Below are positions 37,716 to 50,750 of a stretch of DNA of 64,000 bases, one piece after another. Each line of letters starts with the position of its first letter. The first letter of the stretch is position 1. The notes below the pieces were generated by a model. It worked only from the letters and a program-made list of their open reading frames with translations. It was not told the DNA's origin and searched no databases. The stretch is from Nissolia schottii (lineage: Eukaryota; Streptophyta; Magnoliopsida; Fabales; Fabaceae): assembly GCA_003254905.1 (NCBI GenBank), contig QANU01105287.1, positions 124,001 through 188,000 of the forward strand, in the 5' to 3' direction. A program made the position numbers and the translations under genes.

Positions 37716-39454
37716 AAGACCATTGTTGAAAGCTTTTTGCAATGGGTTTGCACTCTCGTTAATTTAATATATCTTTCTTACAGCTTTCAGATTCACGAGG
37801 AATCCAATTGCAGTATAGACGGGTATAATCGTATCCACAGGGATTGTGTTTAAAATAAATATCTTGGAGTTGAACTATTTTAAGCTATGGGAGGTGTTTT
37901 GTTTTTTGATGAGTAAATTAACAATAAACAATTGCAGATAAAATAAAGGAAATGATAATGGAATTAAGTTTAGGCAGGTAAAGAAAGATGTTGGGATTTT
38001 AGTGACAATATTTCTCAATGCAACCATTAACCTAATAAATATGACCTACGAGTCTTGTTGATTTTATCGCCACCAGTTCTTAACTTAATCATCTTTCTCA
38101 AGCATGTTAAGATCACAAGTTCCTCTATTAAGTTGTCAATGTCTTGCACAGACTTAACAGAGTACCTTGTCGTTAGTGCGGGTGTTAAAGCGATTAGTTC
38201 TTGGTTTCCAGTTATGGCAATTAAGAACTAAATGAATTGATCTAGGTCAGGCTCAAATAATTGTAACTTTCGTTCACAATATTTAAGCATAAAATCAAAC
38301 TTAGCATAGTATTGTTGTTCTTAACTTGGTTATAACTTAACTAGCATAACTCTCGTTCATACAAGCAATTTTCAAATCAAGAATCAAAGTACTAACAAAA
38401 GCTAGCATTAAGCATGAGATCAATCATTAAAATCATAAGACTTCATAAAATCATAATCATAAGTTATAATGGATACATTAAGAAATAAAGCACATCAAAT
38501 CCCAACATGAAAGAAAGTTAGCTATCCATTGTCATGGATAGATTACAAACTTACAAGGGTTTAGAGCAATGGTAGGTTGAGAAGAGTGGTGAAATGCCTC
38601 CACACGTCCACCACGATTCACAACCGTTNTAACCTCATACGTGTATAAGTTGTTGGTGTCTTGGTGTTAATGATAAAATATGCTATAATTTTCTCTAATC
38701 CTTTGAATCAGTGTAGCTTAAGCTTTTTAAGTATGCTTTTATGTAATTTTGTTTAATTCGAGTGACATGATGTTAGGCGTCAAGCAAACAACACGTCGCT
38801 CTATGTTAGAGCCCTGTGACAATCACATTGAACTTAATTTCACTTGCTACAACACTATTCTATTCTACTAAGACTGTGAACCATGAGAAAACTTATGTGA
38901 TTTTGGAGGAAGGGGAAGAGGAAGATCCCCCCACGCCTAGGTCTGCCTTCTTGCCATGGTGCAAATCCAAAATCTAATAAGCAAAAAGAGAGTAATCATA
39001 AATTTAAATTAGTTACTAAATAACCTATTTATTTAGTGAGAAACACTTTCTTGTAAGGCCTAGTTTAGTAAAACCAAACTACTAAACCAAGTCAAAGCAC
39101 AACATATCGGTTCTAATCTATAGCTAGAAATAAATATAGCCAGATACAACAATAACCGCAGCACAACATAGTACAACAGTCTTTGCTTACATCACTGATT
39201 TCACATCTTTCAAAACCAAATCAGAAATTTCTCAAACATAGGGAAATATAATGGACCTTTTTTTTCTCCAATAATTATGAGAAAGACTAACCTCTGCAAA
39301 GAAAGGAGTATCACAATAGATTACATCAAACCCCGAGAGAATTTAAAAAAAAAAACCATAACAAACACTCCAAACCTCATAGAAAACATACACTACAGCT
39401 GAGTGAAACTTGTAACACATGTTCATAATAAGACTATTGGAAGAAAACTCAGCA
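37716..39454 (-). mobile_element. LTR-like repeat block, minus orientation
   Basis: On the minus strand the block near 37,850 reads CCCTGTGGATACGATTATAC, a common motif near the 3' end of plant Ty3/gypsy LTRs. The DNA to its right (to about 38,640) looks like the rest of such an LTR. The single N at about 38,629 marks an assembly join. The piece from 38,640 to 39,454 is repeat-like AT-rich DNA that I cannot place. Confidence 0.4.
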
Positions 39455-40779
39455 TGTGCACTATTCGTGGCAATTAATAATGATTCTTTTTGAGACTCAT
39501 ATTATCGTACTCACAAAGACTGAATAACGACTTTATTTTATAACATAGGAACTCTTAGTTGTTTAAGGTTGTTCTTTTTGGATTTTTTAGTAATTGTAAG
39601 AATTAAATAAAAATAGTAAATAAAACAATTAAGTAAAACAAGTAACAATGAAATTGAACTGGTTTAAGAAATAAGATGGGAAGAGGCATTCGAACACTCG
39701 AGTTCCACTATTCTGCTTATGTTTCTAATTACTACTCCTATCCAATTATGAAGTTTATTGAGAATTAATGGTGTGAGTTAGTGATTACTAGCCTCTTTCT
39801 CTCTTGAGGTCAAGTAACCCTCTTAGTCTAGATTGGTCCCTCTAATATCTTAGGAGGTCTAAACTTATTCTAAGGTTTTATGCCTAGCTACTAGCCCCTT
39901 TTACTACCATACAAGTCATGGTAAACCCTCTTGGCATCTCGCTCAACCTATGATTTGCTAAGCCTAGTCCTATGTCACACACTTTCTCTCTCTCATCTCG
40001 TGTGAGGAAACTAACTACCTATATGGAAATCAAGCATATACATAGTGCAACAATATAGAATAACAAAATTCAAAAAAACATAATTGGATAGAATATAACA
40101 ACATTACAACACAAATGACAAAGAGTTTCCGTCCATGCCCTAACTAGAGAATGTTTAGTTCATGCTAATAGAAAATACAATCGAAGAAGAGAACGAGGAA
40201 AAGAGATACATAGAGAAAATGACAATGGACAAATTCCCTATTGATTTGGGAGATCAACCCAGTCTTTAGTGGTCTTCTAGCCCTCCTAGAGTTGCCTCTT
40301 CACTCAAAATCGTCTCCTTGATGTCTTAGAGCCAGAGTGTTTATGTTCTATTTATAGAAGAGATATAAGGGTTTGAAAAGTCATATTTTTTTTCTACAGT
40401 GAAGGTCCTTCGCTCGAGTTGGCATAAGTGCTACTCGAGCAACTAGTGTAATTTTGCAAAGTGCCAATTTCACCACTCTGTTGTGTGCTGGAGAGCTGTA
40501 GGCAGTGCTGGAGCACTCCCAAGAGCTTTCTCTTCTTGTTTTCTTTGACTTTTCTTATCTCTTAAGCTTCCCAATCCTTTGTGGCTTCCTCCAATAGACA
40601 TTTTACACCTGAAAATATCCAAAAACATGTATTTTCATGTAGCATGCCTAAATGGTTAGTTTATGTAACCTAAGTGAAATTCTATATGAATACATGCAAA
40701 TGCAACCTATTATGAAACTAAAATGCCTAAAAATTACATGAATTAGCAAGGAAAAAGGATTGTAATTAGAGAGTTATCA
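39455..40779 (-). mobile_element. LTR G (Athila/Tat-like), minus orientation, with polypurine tract
   Basis: On the minus strand the LTR begins TGATAACTCTCTAATTAC at 40,779, directly after AAGGGTCCCAAGTTGGGAG, the kind of stretch that precedes a 3' LTR in Athila/Tat elements. A CTATAAATAGAAC promoter box lies near 40,350. The far end is probably TGTGCACTATTCG at 39,455. Upstream of the promoter box are paired motifs GCTCGAG and GCTGGAG. The internal DNA on its right (40,780 to about 42,100) has no recognisable pol. Confidence 0.55.
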
Positions 40780-42535
40780 CAACTCCCAACTTGGGACCCT
40801 TGCTTGTCCATAAGCAAAGAAAAAGAAAAATAACTATCTAATTAGTCTAAAACCAAAACTTAAAAAAAAAGAAAATCTTTTTGTTGCTATGACACTATAA
40901 ACATCCCCCTACAAAGCCATGAAACTCAAGGAGGTACATAAGCAGACTCAAAAACACTAGTATATGAAAACAATAAAATCTGTTTGGTCCCTGTGAAAGA
41001 CTTGGATACATAAAATTGGGGTTACACCCCCTCATTATTGCTACAAATAGTCAACAAAAGTAGTACATTAAAATCTAGTGACTGAACCACTAAACAATCA
41101 AATTGTGCAAACGAATCATGTCCACGAGAACTTAGCAAGTGTGTGCGTGTGCATTATGGTATGCCAAGTCCATATCAGATCAAGATTATGCAAATGTTCA
41201 AACAGAGATTGGATCCTATAACTTCATATATTTCCTTCTTTCTTTCCACTCAAGCTAGCACTAGATTCGGGATCTTAGGACTTTACTAAGGTTGTAATGT
41301 TCGGCTTAGGTGGGGGTATGATGGAATAGTCATTTAGGATTTATATCTATTCCCTCAAATTAAGGAACCCTCTCTCCTAGACCAACCCATAGGTGAACCC
41401 CCTACTTTAGTTGTTTGAACACTCATGCCTCTTTTTGGTTGTTCGACTACACGTTTTCCTTTCCTTATTTTTCACTTCTTTTTGTTTTCTTTCTTTTCTT
41501 TAACCACTATTTTTTTCTTATTTCTTTTCTCGTTTCCTCTTTTTTTCACTCCTTTTCACTTCCTTTTTGCCGTCATTTTGAGGTTGAAGCATGAGATGCT
41601 TTTGTTTTTATTGGAGCATACCCTATGAAATGAATCTAAAAGTTTATGCTTGAGGGTATCTAAGGATCAAAGAGGTTAAGTAAGAAAGGGCACATAGGCG
41701 CGCTAGCAGACTGTTTGGAAAGAAATCAAGGATCCTTCATGGCTCAAAGGGGGTGACTAGGGAGATTTTTCATAAAAGGTAGGCTTGTAAAGGCTTACTT
41801 TTTTAGGGTTCCAAACAAGGCCTAGATCACTTGCCTAGCTAATGGTTTACTAGAGATTATTTCCATAGGGAGCAACTAAGGTTCTAGGATCTATCTAAAC
41901 TAGAACATAGGCTCAAAATAACAAAAAAAAAAAAAAAAANGTTTTTCAGCAGGTTCAAACAAAAATTCCAAGTTACTACATAGTTGACAAATTAGCAATT
42001 ATTATCATCATTAGGGGTCAAAACCAATATCAATAACTAAAATCTACCCAGGGATTTTCAATTTTTTTTATTTTTTTGAATTTTTTGATACATTAATTAA
42101 AATAAATATAAAAAAGTAAACTAGAAAAAAAAAACTAATGCATGGAATGAATGAAATGCAAAGTTTTTTCCACCTCAAATTTAAAAGATGCACAGTCCGT
42201 ATGTAAAAAATAATATGGAAGAAGGGAGAGAAAATGACCTCTACTCATTTGACTCATTGTCTGAGTCATGGTGTTGCGACTGTCGTCGGTGTCTCTGCTA
42301 TTGTTATGGCTAAGGTTATTGTGGCCATCCGTGCTAGTAGAAGTCATCAAATGACTAATAGGGGGTTAATGGAGGCATGTGCTCCCTCGTGTCAGTTGGT
42401 GCTAAGAAGCACATCGTCTCACACAAGGTGTGTTGTGCTAAGGCTTGGTTGGAGAGATAGTGCCACATGGTGTCTTGTCTGGTCTCTATTCACTACAGCT
42501 ATTGTCGCATGTCATGCATCCAAGAATCGAGAACA
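40780..42535. other. Non-coding retroelement-like interior and repeat DNA
   Basis: About 1.75 kb next to LTR G, with a pyrimidine-rich block (41,445-41,575), a poly-A run ending in an N at 41,940, and AT-rich DNA. Open frames here are low-complexity and unsupported. It is probably the 3' untranslated part of the element that owns LTR G, followed by other repeat DNA. Confidence 0.4.
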
Positions 42536-44235
42536 AATATGGGGTTGTATACCCCATTTTATTATTCCATAATTGAACATTGCGTCCTAATATTTTTCAA
42601 TTTTAATGCTTTAATGATATATTTTATTCTTTTATGTTAAATTGTGAAATATGTAATTAAAGGCCCCATTTTGAATATTTTTAATTATCTTGAGTACCCT
42701 ATGTGTTTAACTTCTCTTGCTTGTGTTTTTAAAGTCACAAGGATCAAGTATCGGTGAAAAAGGAAGTGAAAAAAAGAGCTAAGATAGAACTCTAAGGCAT
42801 TGTTTATGAATGTGGGGTGTAACATGAGTTGATTATATGCATTTTTTTCAAGTCCTATATTTTTGGAAATCTAAGAGGAAGCTCTACAACTCTCATGAAA
42901 AGTTGCAGAGTTTAATCGATTGTCTACTTGGTCATTTTTAACCTAGAAGTCAGAACAATGATGCTAAAATTTCATATTGGAGTTGTCACAAAGATTGGGG
43001 CATAACTTCTTCATCCGAAGTCCAAATAAGGCAAATTTGACTCTATTTCATGTAGAATTGAAATATCTAAAACTTTCATGAAGATATCAAGGCAAAATCG
43101 ATCTCTAAGGGTGCTTCAGCGCATTTATTTCTCCATGTCGTTGCAGCGTGTAAAAGTTTTGTGTCACTACAATGTGCCTACAACACTTCAGCGCAAACTA
43201 GAGAGAAAGTTTTTGCCTAATGCAGACCTGAAACCCTATTTTGAGGTTATAAATAGACCTAGGGTTAAGGGGGAAGGCCACAACGTCACATTCTTCCTCC
43301 ATAGTTTAGACTTTTGTAGTTTTTCTCTTCTATTTTCTACACTTTAGGTTTATTTATGTTAGTAGTGCTTAGTTATTAGTTCTTTAATGATTGTTGGAGC
43401 GTTTACATTGACAACGCAAGCTCCCAATTGTTTGAGAAGTTCTTCCGTTTTCTTTTATTCAGGTTCCGTCATTTATTTTAATACACGTTTATTTTCTACT
43501 CTCTTCTTCCTTTTTATTTATTGTTGTGTGTTTGAATGCTCTGTCTATGGAGGCGTAGTTTCCTAATACCTTGCATGTGGTAATTCTAGGATTAGGATTA
43601 ATTTGACGTTCATGTGCTTAATAATGATTCATAATTCTCCCTCCTTCTTCTCTGATTGTTGACATAGCGATAACATGCTATTAATTAAGGATAATTCTAA
43701 ATTAATGAATCTTGACGATTGTGAGATTTATAGAATTAGGATTTATTAGGATTGGTAATTCAAGTTGGTCAATGAGAATTATCCAAGTCGGTAAAGGGAA
43801 TTGAGGATTAATCAAGTCGGATTAAGTTGTGCAATTGGGTATAAAATTAGTATAGGTATTTGATACCGAGATCTTGGTTGTTAATTATTATACTAGTTAA
43901 TGCTTAGGAGAAACAATCATGATCTCTTAGGTGAATTTCATGTTAGTTGGAGATCTTTGGCTAATAATATACAACCCCTTTGATGAACATTATTTTGTGG
44001 AACCAATGATAATTGCTCCTTGATCTAAGAAGAACCATATGCATGATATTACTTTTACTTCGTGTATGTTATTTTATTTGTGATAATTACTAAACCCCCC
44101 ATTTTACTTTATTTAAATAGAATAGAATTGAATTGCTTGCACTTCCTCGTGAGACGACCTAAATTAACCCATTTACTATGTTTTTGGCGTTTGCTTAGTT
44201 TATAAATTATTATTGATTGCGCACTAGAATTGTGA
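42536..44235 (+). mobile_element. LTR F (Athila/Tat-like)
   Basis: The 3' half matches solo LTR E in order and wording: TCTATGGAGGCGTAGTTTCC, a TTAATGAATCTTGACGATTG stretch, a GAGATCTTGGTT block and GAGACGACCTAAATTAACCC, then a TTTATAAATTATTATT end and GATTGCGCAC at about 44,225. A TATAAATAGACC box lies at about 43,247. A degraded TTTTGGCG (about 44,240) may be the tRNA primer site expected after such an LTR. The left end is uncertain. Confidence 0.55.
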
Positions 44236-44387
44236 CGTTTTGGCGTGTGTCAAGAATTATATGGGGGTTTGATTCCTAGTGGTTTTTCTTCCTCTAGATA
44301 ATTGCCCTCCCTCAACTCAACCTTGCTTGTTCAAAATTTTCCTGGAAAAAAAATTGTAGGCAGAATATAAGTCCAACTTTTCATCAT

Positions 44388-46010
44388 GTAGCACCCTAAC
44401 TAGCTAATCACGCTTAAGTCACAATTAATACTCACTGGTTGTATTGTTTTAGCTTATCTTTACTTTAGAATTAGTTTTGTAAAATACTTGTTCTTAAAAA
44501 ATGGGGAAATTTTGAACTTTTGCAGAAAATTCATGTATTAAAAACGTGAGCCATACTAAGGGAGATTGAAAATGATGAACAACGAAGAATAGATATTCAC
44601 AGATGTTAACCATACAAGACCTAAGGGTATATACACAACATATCCTAAAAATACCTTAACATCTATTCATAATAATATATAATCATACGTCTTAGACATC
44701 AAAGTAATAAAGGTACAAACAAAACCATACATAAAATGTGTGCGAAATAAGATGAGGAGTGTAAACGAGCTTGCTCGTCATAAAACATAGCCAAGTGCGC
44801 GACCCGGATTAGTCAAGGCTAAGCCTTGGATACCGGGCAGGCAACCTAAAAAAAAAATAAAACATAGCCAAATAAATAAATAAGTTCGGTACAAAGAAAA
44901 ACATGAGCACTAAACTCAACAAATCAACACTCACATCACATCTAACAATCAAATCCTCAAAGTACCATCTGAAGGGTCACTTTGATGTGGTCCACATCCC
45001 AGAGGGTAGTCTCAACTTGCGTTTTTGGGATGCATGCTAAACTTATTCTTGTAAATTTGAGCATTCCTAGTCCAGTGAGAGGGTCTAGCAAACTGAGACT
45101 CATCAGGAATCTCTGGGTCCTCCTCTAGATCAGTGTACTTAGACTCAGTCTTGGCGTCCATATCGCAATGGCATCGGGAATTATAGGTCCCAATAAAGCC
45201 TCCTCCTCACTATCTGAAAGAATCGGGATAGGGTTACAACAATGATAGCTAGTCTCCCACTCCGCTACCAACCTTGCAGCATGTGTACGGGAAAAGTAAA
45301 CAGAGATGTGGGAATTTTGCTCACAATCAGATGAAAGAGCAATCGCTTGCGAAGGCGGATGTGACATGTGAATCACTAGTGGTACAGAGGGATCAACATG
45401 TACTGATGGAAGGAGAAACTAGACCTGATGTAAAAACTTTGGTGTGATTGAAGAACCTGCTAAGTAAGCAACCACTATCTCATAAGTCATCGTATGTGTA
45501 TCAACAAGTACAATGAAACCTCGAGTGGGCTCAACTTTGATGCTCGAGATGGCCTGAGGCTCTGTACTTTAAACCTGCACTCGTTCCATTATAACCTAGG
45601 AACTAACTAGGCGTCAACGCATAGGGTACCGTCGTTTGGGTCATCCCTAAGTAAACATGCATCAAGGTTGGTTCAATTATTTATCTGAACCTAGTCTCGA
45701 ATGGTTACCAATTATCCTGATCTTTTCTTTACCCTAACCCTTACAAGTAGGCATTAAAGCAGAGTCTAACCAACACATCAAAATACTAAAACAATGTAAA
45801 GAATTCCATACATGAGTGTGTTATGAATTATTCTTGTTATTATATTTATTCTTTGTATCTTTCAGTATGCTTGGGAAGTTAGTTAACACTGAGGACATAC
45901 AATTTTTCAGTGATGGGGATGAGTTCAAATTTGTGGTAGCAAACCACAAATACTGACTATGTAAGTTATGATCAAAGGAATTTATCTTTTTCCCTTTAGT
46001 ACACCTAGTA
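44388..46010 (-). mobile_element. Chromovirus LTR fragment H, minus orientation
   Basis: The left end TGTAGCACCCTAACTAGC with a following ACTCACTGG is the inverted 3' end of the LTR A/B family. The block at 45,125-45,376 holds a minus-strand open frame with an acidic stretch (LSDSEEEALLG), comparable with ISDNEEEDL in the LTR A region at about 19,810. The right limit is not sharp. Confidence 0.5.
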
Positions 46011-46913
46011 CTAACCTCTAAACCAATACAAGGACATCAAAGTGACCAACTACTGCATTGGTCGCAGTTATCGCTGTCCACGGCGGCCAAAGGGCCATTG
46101 TTTAGGGAAAAAAACGAAAAAGAAAAAAGGCATTTTTTAGATTTTGCCTAATTTTAAAACCCTACCCCTATTCCCTTGTTCCCTTACACTCGCGGCAGCC
46201 TTTACGTTCTGCCTTCTCTGCTTCTTCCTCCTCTGCTACTGTGACCACCGGCGACATCAGCTCAGCCGACGGTACTCTCCCTGCAGCTTCCTCTCCAAGT
46301 TTTTGGTATTTCTTTTTCTTTTTAATCTTCTGCACTTCCTCAGTTAGTCACTTAATCTCTTTCTCTCTCTCTCTCGTTTATTTTTTCTTCTGCTCTACCT
46401 CAGTCACTCGCTTTGAAATGTTTTTGTTTTCTGATTTATCATTCATCCCGTTTTACATTTTTTTTTTCCCTCTGAAAAAATTAATAGATTTAGTTTGTCT
46501 TAGCCATTTTTTTGTTTTCCTTCATTTACTATATTTTGCATTTGCCTCTGTTGCTGTCCAAATTGTATTACACTAGAGCCTTGAACTTTTGATCTTTTAT
46601 GCTTTGGTTATACTATGTTTTCAATTTGACGATGATTCCATGTTTTTCTTTAATTTAGTGATATCTTTGATGATTTCCATTTCCTAGAAATCTTGAATGT
46701 GTCTCAAATTTTATTGTTCTTGATTTATGTTATTATTTGTTAGTAGACTAGATTCTATCATTTATTCAGCTGCTTTGCCTTTCACTATAAGCCTATCTGC
46801 TATATTTTCATAGCGAAATTTTGGCTCACTGCTATTTTCAGCTATCCGCTAATGATAACACCATGAAAGACCCTTTTGCTGAAAGTTTAGATCTTTGTTC
46901 TGTGTTAGGAGAA

Positions 46914-47992
46914 ATGGAGGACGATGGCTCCAACCGACGCATGTCCAGCAGGACGCGAAAGGTTGCTTCAAAAATGGCCGCTGCTCTTGCCAGCACTGAC
47001 AATCGCACCCAGGTATCATCTTTAATGTTTAATGGGCTTCTGGTTATTTATTTATTTATTTGTGCATTGGAGTGCCAAATCTGAATGGTTTTATTATGGC
47101 TGAAAATTTGGAGATTTGGGTTTTCATTCACTTTTGTGTTTGTGTTTTTTTCTCCTCCTGTTTAGGCAGCTATTGCACGGCTTGATGCTTTGGAGAATGA
47201 CAATGCAGGATTCGAGGTTGCAGATGCTAATAATGATGATGATGAAGCTTCTTTAGATGATGAAGATCAAGGTTTTTCATTTTGAATTTTTTCTCTTACA
47301 AATATTTGATCCTTTGAGCTGTTGTTTTATGTTTTCGACTTCTTATTTTTTATTGAATATTTGGATGAATAATGGATCTTGTTCATGGATTTGTTGATAT
47401 CATAAGGGATATTGCTTGGATTCCCTTCTTTTTGGGACCTGTTTTATGGTGCTTAGAGCTTATTGATTTGTCTACAATGTCTATCTCTAGGAATTATATG
47501 AAAACTGAAATGGTTACATTTTGTTGTATTAATGGGATTCATTTATTTTTTCCCCATCTTCTTGGACCTGTATTTTTTGTAGGGTATATGCAAAGAAAGC
47601 AGTCGAAGGGCTCCAAAAGGAAAACTAGGCAGGCAAAAGCACTTGAGGCCAGGAAGGCCCCAAGAACTTTTCTTGAGCTCTTACATGAGGTGATTAAACG
47701 TAGAAGATAATGATCTTTCACACTGATAATCTGCGTCTTTTTCTCTTGGATTGGTTTTTTCATTAACTCCCACCCCCTACAAATGCAGGCAAACTTAGAA
47801 TCATTGCCTCCGCATGTTCCTTCCTATTGGAAAGCAGCAGTTGGACCTCCAAGCTCGACGTCCCGTCGCTACTTCTGTACTGTTTGTGGTTTTTCTGGCA
47901 CTTACACGTGTGTGAGATGTGGTATGCGCTTTTGTTCATCTCGATGTCAAAATGTGCACAATGATACTCGTTGCTTGAAGTTTGTAGCCTGA
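46914..47992 (+). CDS. SWC6: SWR1-complex subunit 6 homologue, HIT zinc finger, four exons
   Basis: The exons are 46,914-47,012, 47,166-47,271, 47,583-47,689 and 47,789-47,992, all with GT-AG borders. Together they encode 171 residues, the length I recall for Arabidopsis SWC6/SEF. The N-terminus has the basic SNRRMSSRTRKVASKMAAAL stretch, then NRTQAAIARLDALEND, an acidic linker (residues about 52-68), the conserved GSKRKTRQAKALEARKAP block and PPHVPSYWKAA. The C-terminal HIT zinc finger has Cys134, 137, 145, 148, 153 and 157, His161 and Cys166. SWC6 is a nuclear subunit of the complex that exchanges H2A for H2A.Z, and it affects FLC expression and flowering. Pyrimidine-rich DNA from about 46,150 and an acceptor-like TTTTCAG at about 46,840 suggest an intron in the 5' UTR. 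No defect is seen. Confidence 0.95.
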
Positions 47993-48965
47993 TACAGTGA
48001 TACATGTGACATTTTGAGCCATATGCTATCTTAAGTTGTAATTAATCATTAGTACTGTGTAAAAGCAAGTCCTTTACTCGTTACTTCCTTAACTTGAAAA
48101 AAAAAAAAAAAGACAAATCCTGAAATGTCGTTGCCCTGTTTAGTAATTCAGCTACCCGATAGGCTGTTATTACCTGAAAAGCATATATTATGATAGTTTA
48201 GTCAACCTTACGTAAGCTGCAAAATATGAAAGCTATTGTTTAAGATATCATCATCATCATCGTTATTATACCACAACGATTCTTCTTCCTTTACTTTGCT
48301 TGTAGTGCCTCCCCTTGTTTATGTTCTTGATTGCATTTCTTTGATTCAACTGGATCCAAGGGAACTTCCTAATGCTTGCTGGATAAGATTTTCAGGTACC
48401 TATCACTTATTACATACATGCAAGCCATATCACATGGCAGTTGGTGCATGCTACTGATTTAGGCAGTCTTGTTTATGGGGTCTTATGATTTCTTTGTTTG
48501 TTAGATGTCTATGACCACTGAGGGTCAGTTTGGCATGCTTGTTCATAGTAGTGGCCTTCTGGAACCTAAATATTCTTTGTACAAGTTGCTTGGGGTGCTT
48601 TGTACAAAATTATCAGCCTGCATACTTGCAATGTAGGAAGTTCTTCCACAGAACTACTAAATGCGAATCAATGTCTAGCCTTGAAATATTTTTCTATTAA
48701 CTTGTCAGAATGAAACAGTTTTTCTCCCCGAGAAAAAAAATGAATCTGATATAATAATGATAAGAAATCATATCATATACATTTTATTCTTCTGATGAGA
48801 GTTACAATTACACCTAATCAACAAACCACTGACGTGCTGCTCAATTAAGCCTAGTCTAATGCTGGCATCGGGAGCTGCAGAAAACCTATACTATTTATTA
48901 GGCGAATTCTTGAACAACTTGTAAATCAGAACATAAAACTTATAGCTAATGATACTTTCTTGATC
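47993..48965. other. 3' flank of SWC6 and intergenic DNA
   Basis: This is the probable SWC6 3' UTR followed by intergenic DNA, with a poly-A run near 48,098 and no further gene that I can support. Confidence 0.5.
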
Positions 48966-50750
48966 TTAACATGGGGCAAATCTGCCGGTGGAGGTATTAC
49001 TGACTGTGATGGGCCAACTCCATTCTCCACTAAGAATGCCATTGCCAAACCCCAATTCAGGTGCGAGTCTATGCAGTGTTATCAAATATCTGATATAGCC
49101 TATTATACTGCTAAAGCGTAGCGGGTTTTGTGTTGGCCGCTATGCTATTTTATAATGTTAATTGGTTGCTATTGTGGAAAAATAATGGGTTTTGAGCAAA
49201 ACATTATTTCCACTATTCTGCTATTGATAATACCGAGTCTGTGACAGTGGACAAACCAAATTCTTGATTTGCAGCTGTAGACGACAATGTTGTAATGGGT
49301 CAATAATATGTAATTGGTATACAAATAGTGAAAAGAAATTTTTTTGCATTGTGTTACTGATTATTGGCCACAAATCTAATAGCCACCCATCCTCCTAGAG
49401 GTGTTCCTCACAGGTGGATCAACAAGGTTAAAATTGGCTAGATCCTTAGCTGGGTTGACGTCGCCAAAACCTGAACCAACTACTAAGAAGTGGAACCCAT
49501 GAATGTGCATGGGGTGTTCCTTAGTAGTTGCTATGCTTGTGTCATGCAGAACAATCTGTACCCTGGAACCATACTTCAACTTGTAGAGCTTTGTTCCTCG
49601 AGAAGCCATCTTTAGTCCCTGCAACACATTGCCAGTATAATTCAATTGTACAGGGGGGACTGGAGGGGAGTCTGGTGAAGACACCAGGTATTTTTTGATA
49701 GTATGCTTGCATTAAGGAGATGGTGCTTGGGAGTACAAAAGAAAAATTGTTCATGCTGGCTGCGAAGCAGGTGCCATTTGGTCCTTGATGCCAGGGACTA
49801 TTAGGGTTTGTGCAGCTGATTAACTCCAAACCTACTATGAAATATAGACTCACATCAACATTTGTCAAGACTTTAACTCAGTAAAGACCCCTGATCCTGG
49901 CAGCGAGCGCAGTCGTGGTGGCTGTATCATTGAAGAACGACAGAACTGACAATATTGGTATTGGTCCTTTCTTGTTACCACAGCTCATAGATTTGTATTC
50001 AAGGATAGCAGTAGTAGTAGTGGTATTGGCAAAGGCAGCATTCTTGGCTGTTTGATATGCACATGTTGCCATGTAGTATAGACCTGGGGCTGATCCGCAG
50101 GACATAGATTGTCTGACCAGGTCCCATCATGAGGACTCTAGTGGTGAAAGGCTTGGTCTAAGCAGCATCCATGCCTACAACAGTCATCCTGTGGTTGGCA
50201 ATCTCAGAAGAGTTCTTGGTTGAGTGCACTGTTGACGTCTCAAGGGAATTTTTTCCCCATAATCTACTGGAACGTACACAGTATTTGCATTATGAGTTTG
50301 TCGTATCTTATCAACCATTTCTGTATCCTTTTCAATCTTAAGAGAATGCAGGCCCACTTGAAGTTATGACTAACAATTTCGAAGTTCAAACCTTGACTGG
50401 TGCATTTGTAGAGGTCACAATCTGTAGAGGTCACCAGGTTGCCCATTAATGGTATACGCACCTGATGTTTGGTGGTGCTCCTGTAAATTGTGCTTGCCTC
50501 AAGAGAGGTATAGGATCCCTGCCAAACCATTCCCCTTTGGCATCACCACAACATAATTTGTTAAGGCAATAAAATTGAAGAGCTCATTATTCGGTTTTGA
50601 AGTGTTCACTAATGAGTAAAGGTTTGATCACTGCAAGGACATTATAGAAGTGAGTTGAGCAGAATAATGATGGGTGGTTATAGAGATATACCAAGAAGGA
50701 TGGGAAATTCTCGCCTAGGAATAGATAAAGGGATAAGGAAAACCCAACCT
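48966..50750 (-). pseudogene. Laccase pseudogene, 5'-truncated and interrupted
   Basis: Read leftwards, the laccase landmarks are EFPILLG (about 50,700), EWFGRDPIPLLRQAQFTGAP (about 50,530-50,470), APGLYYMATCAYQTAKNAAF (about 50,090-50,030), NDTATTTALAARIRGLY (about 49,930-49,880), NFSFVLPSTISLMQAYYQ (about 49,735-49,690), EHPMHIHGFHFLVVGSGFGD (about 49,515-49,455), a copper-site HCH block at about 49,255, and [20 protein letters not shown] with the last codons at about 48,970. Laccases are secreted multicopper oxidases, often linked to lignin. Here the first cupredoxin domain is mostly absent, the frame changes several times, stops occur, and a MITE splits the last copper-binding motif. It is not functional. 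Confidence 0.9.
49074..49239. mobile_element. hAT-like MITE inside the laccase pseudogene
   Basis: The insert is bounded by CAGTGTTATCAA on the left and TTGATAATACC on the right, which are inverted copies. Near-identical direct repeats flank it: GAGTCTATG (left) and GAGTCTGTG (right). An 8-bp duplication is usual for hAT elements. With the insert disregarded, the laccase HCHIDSH codons are continuous across the junction. Confidence 0.75.

Noticed and set aside
41425-41628. Phe/Leu-rich frame resembling a membrane protein
   Set aside because: It comes from a pyrimidine tract in retroelement-like non-coding DNA.
48966-50750. Working laccase gene
   Set aside because: Frame changes, stops, a missing first domain and a MITE in the copper site exclude function.
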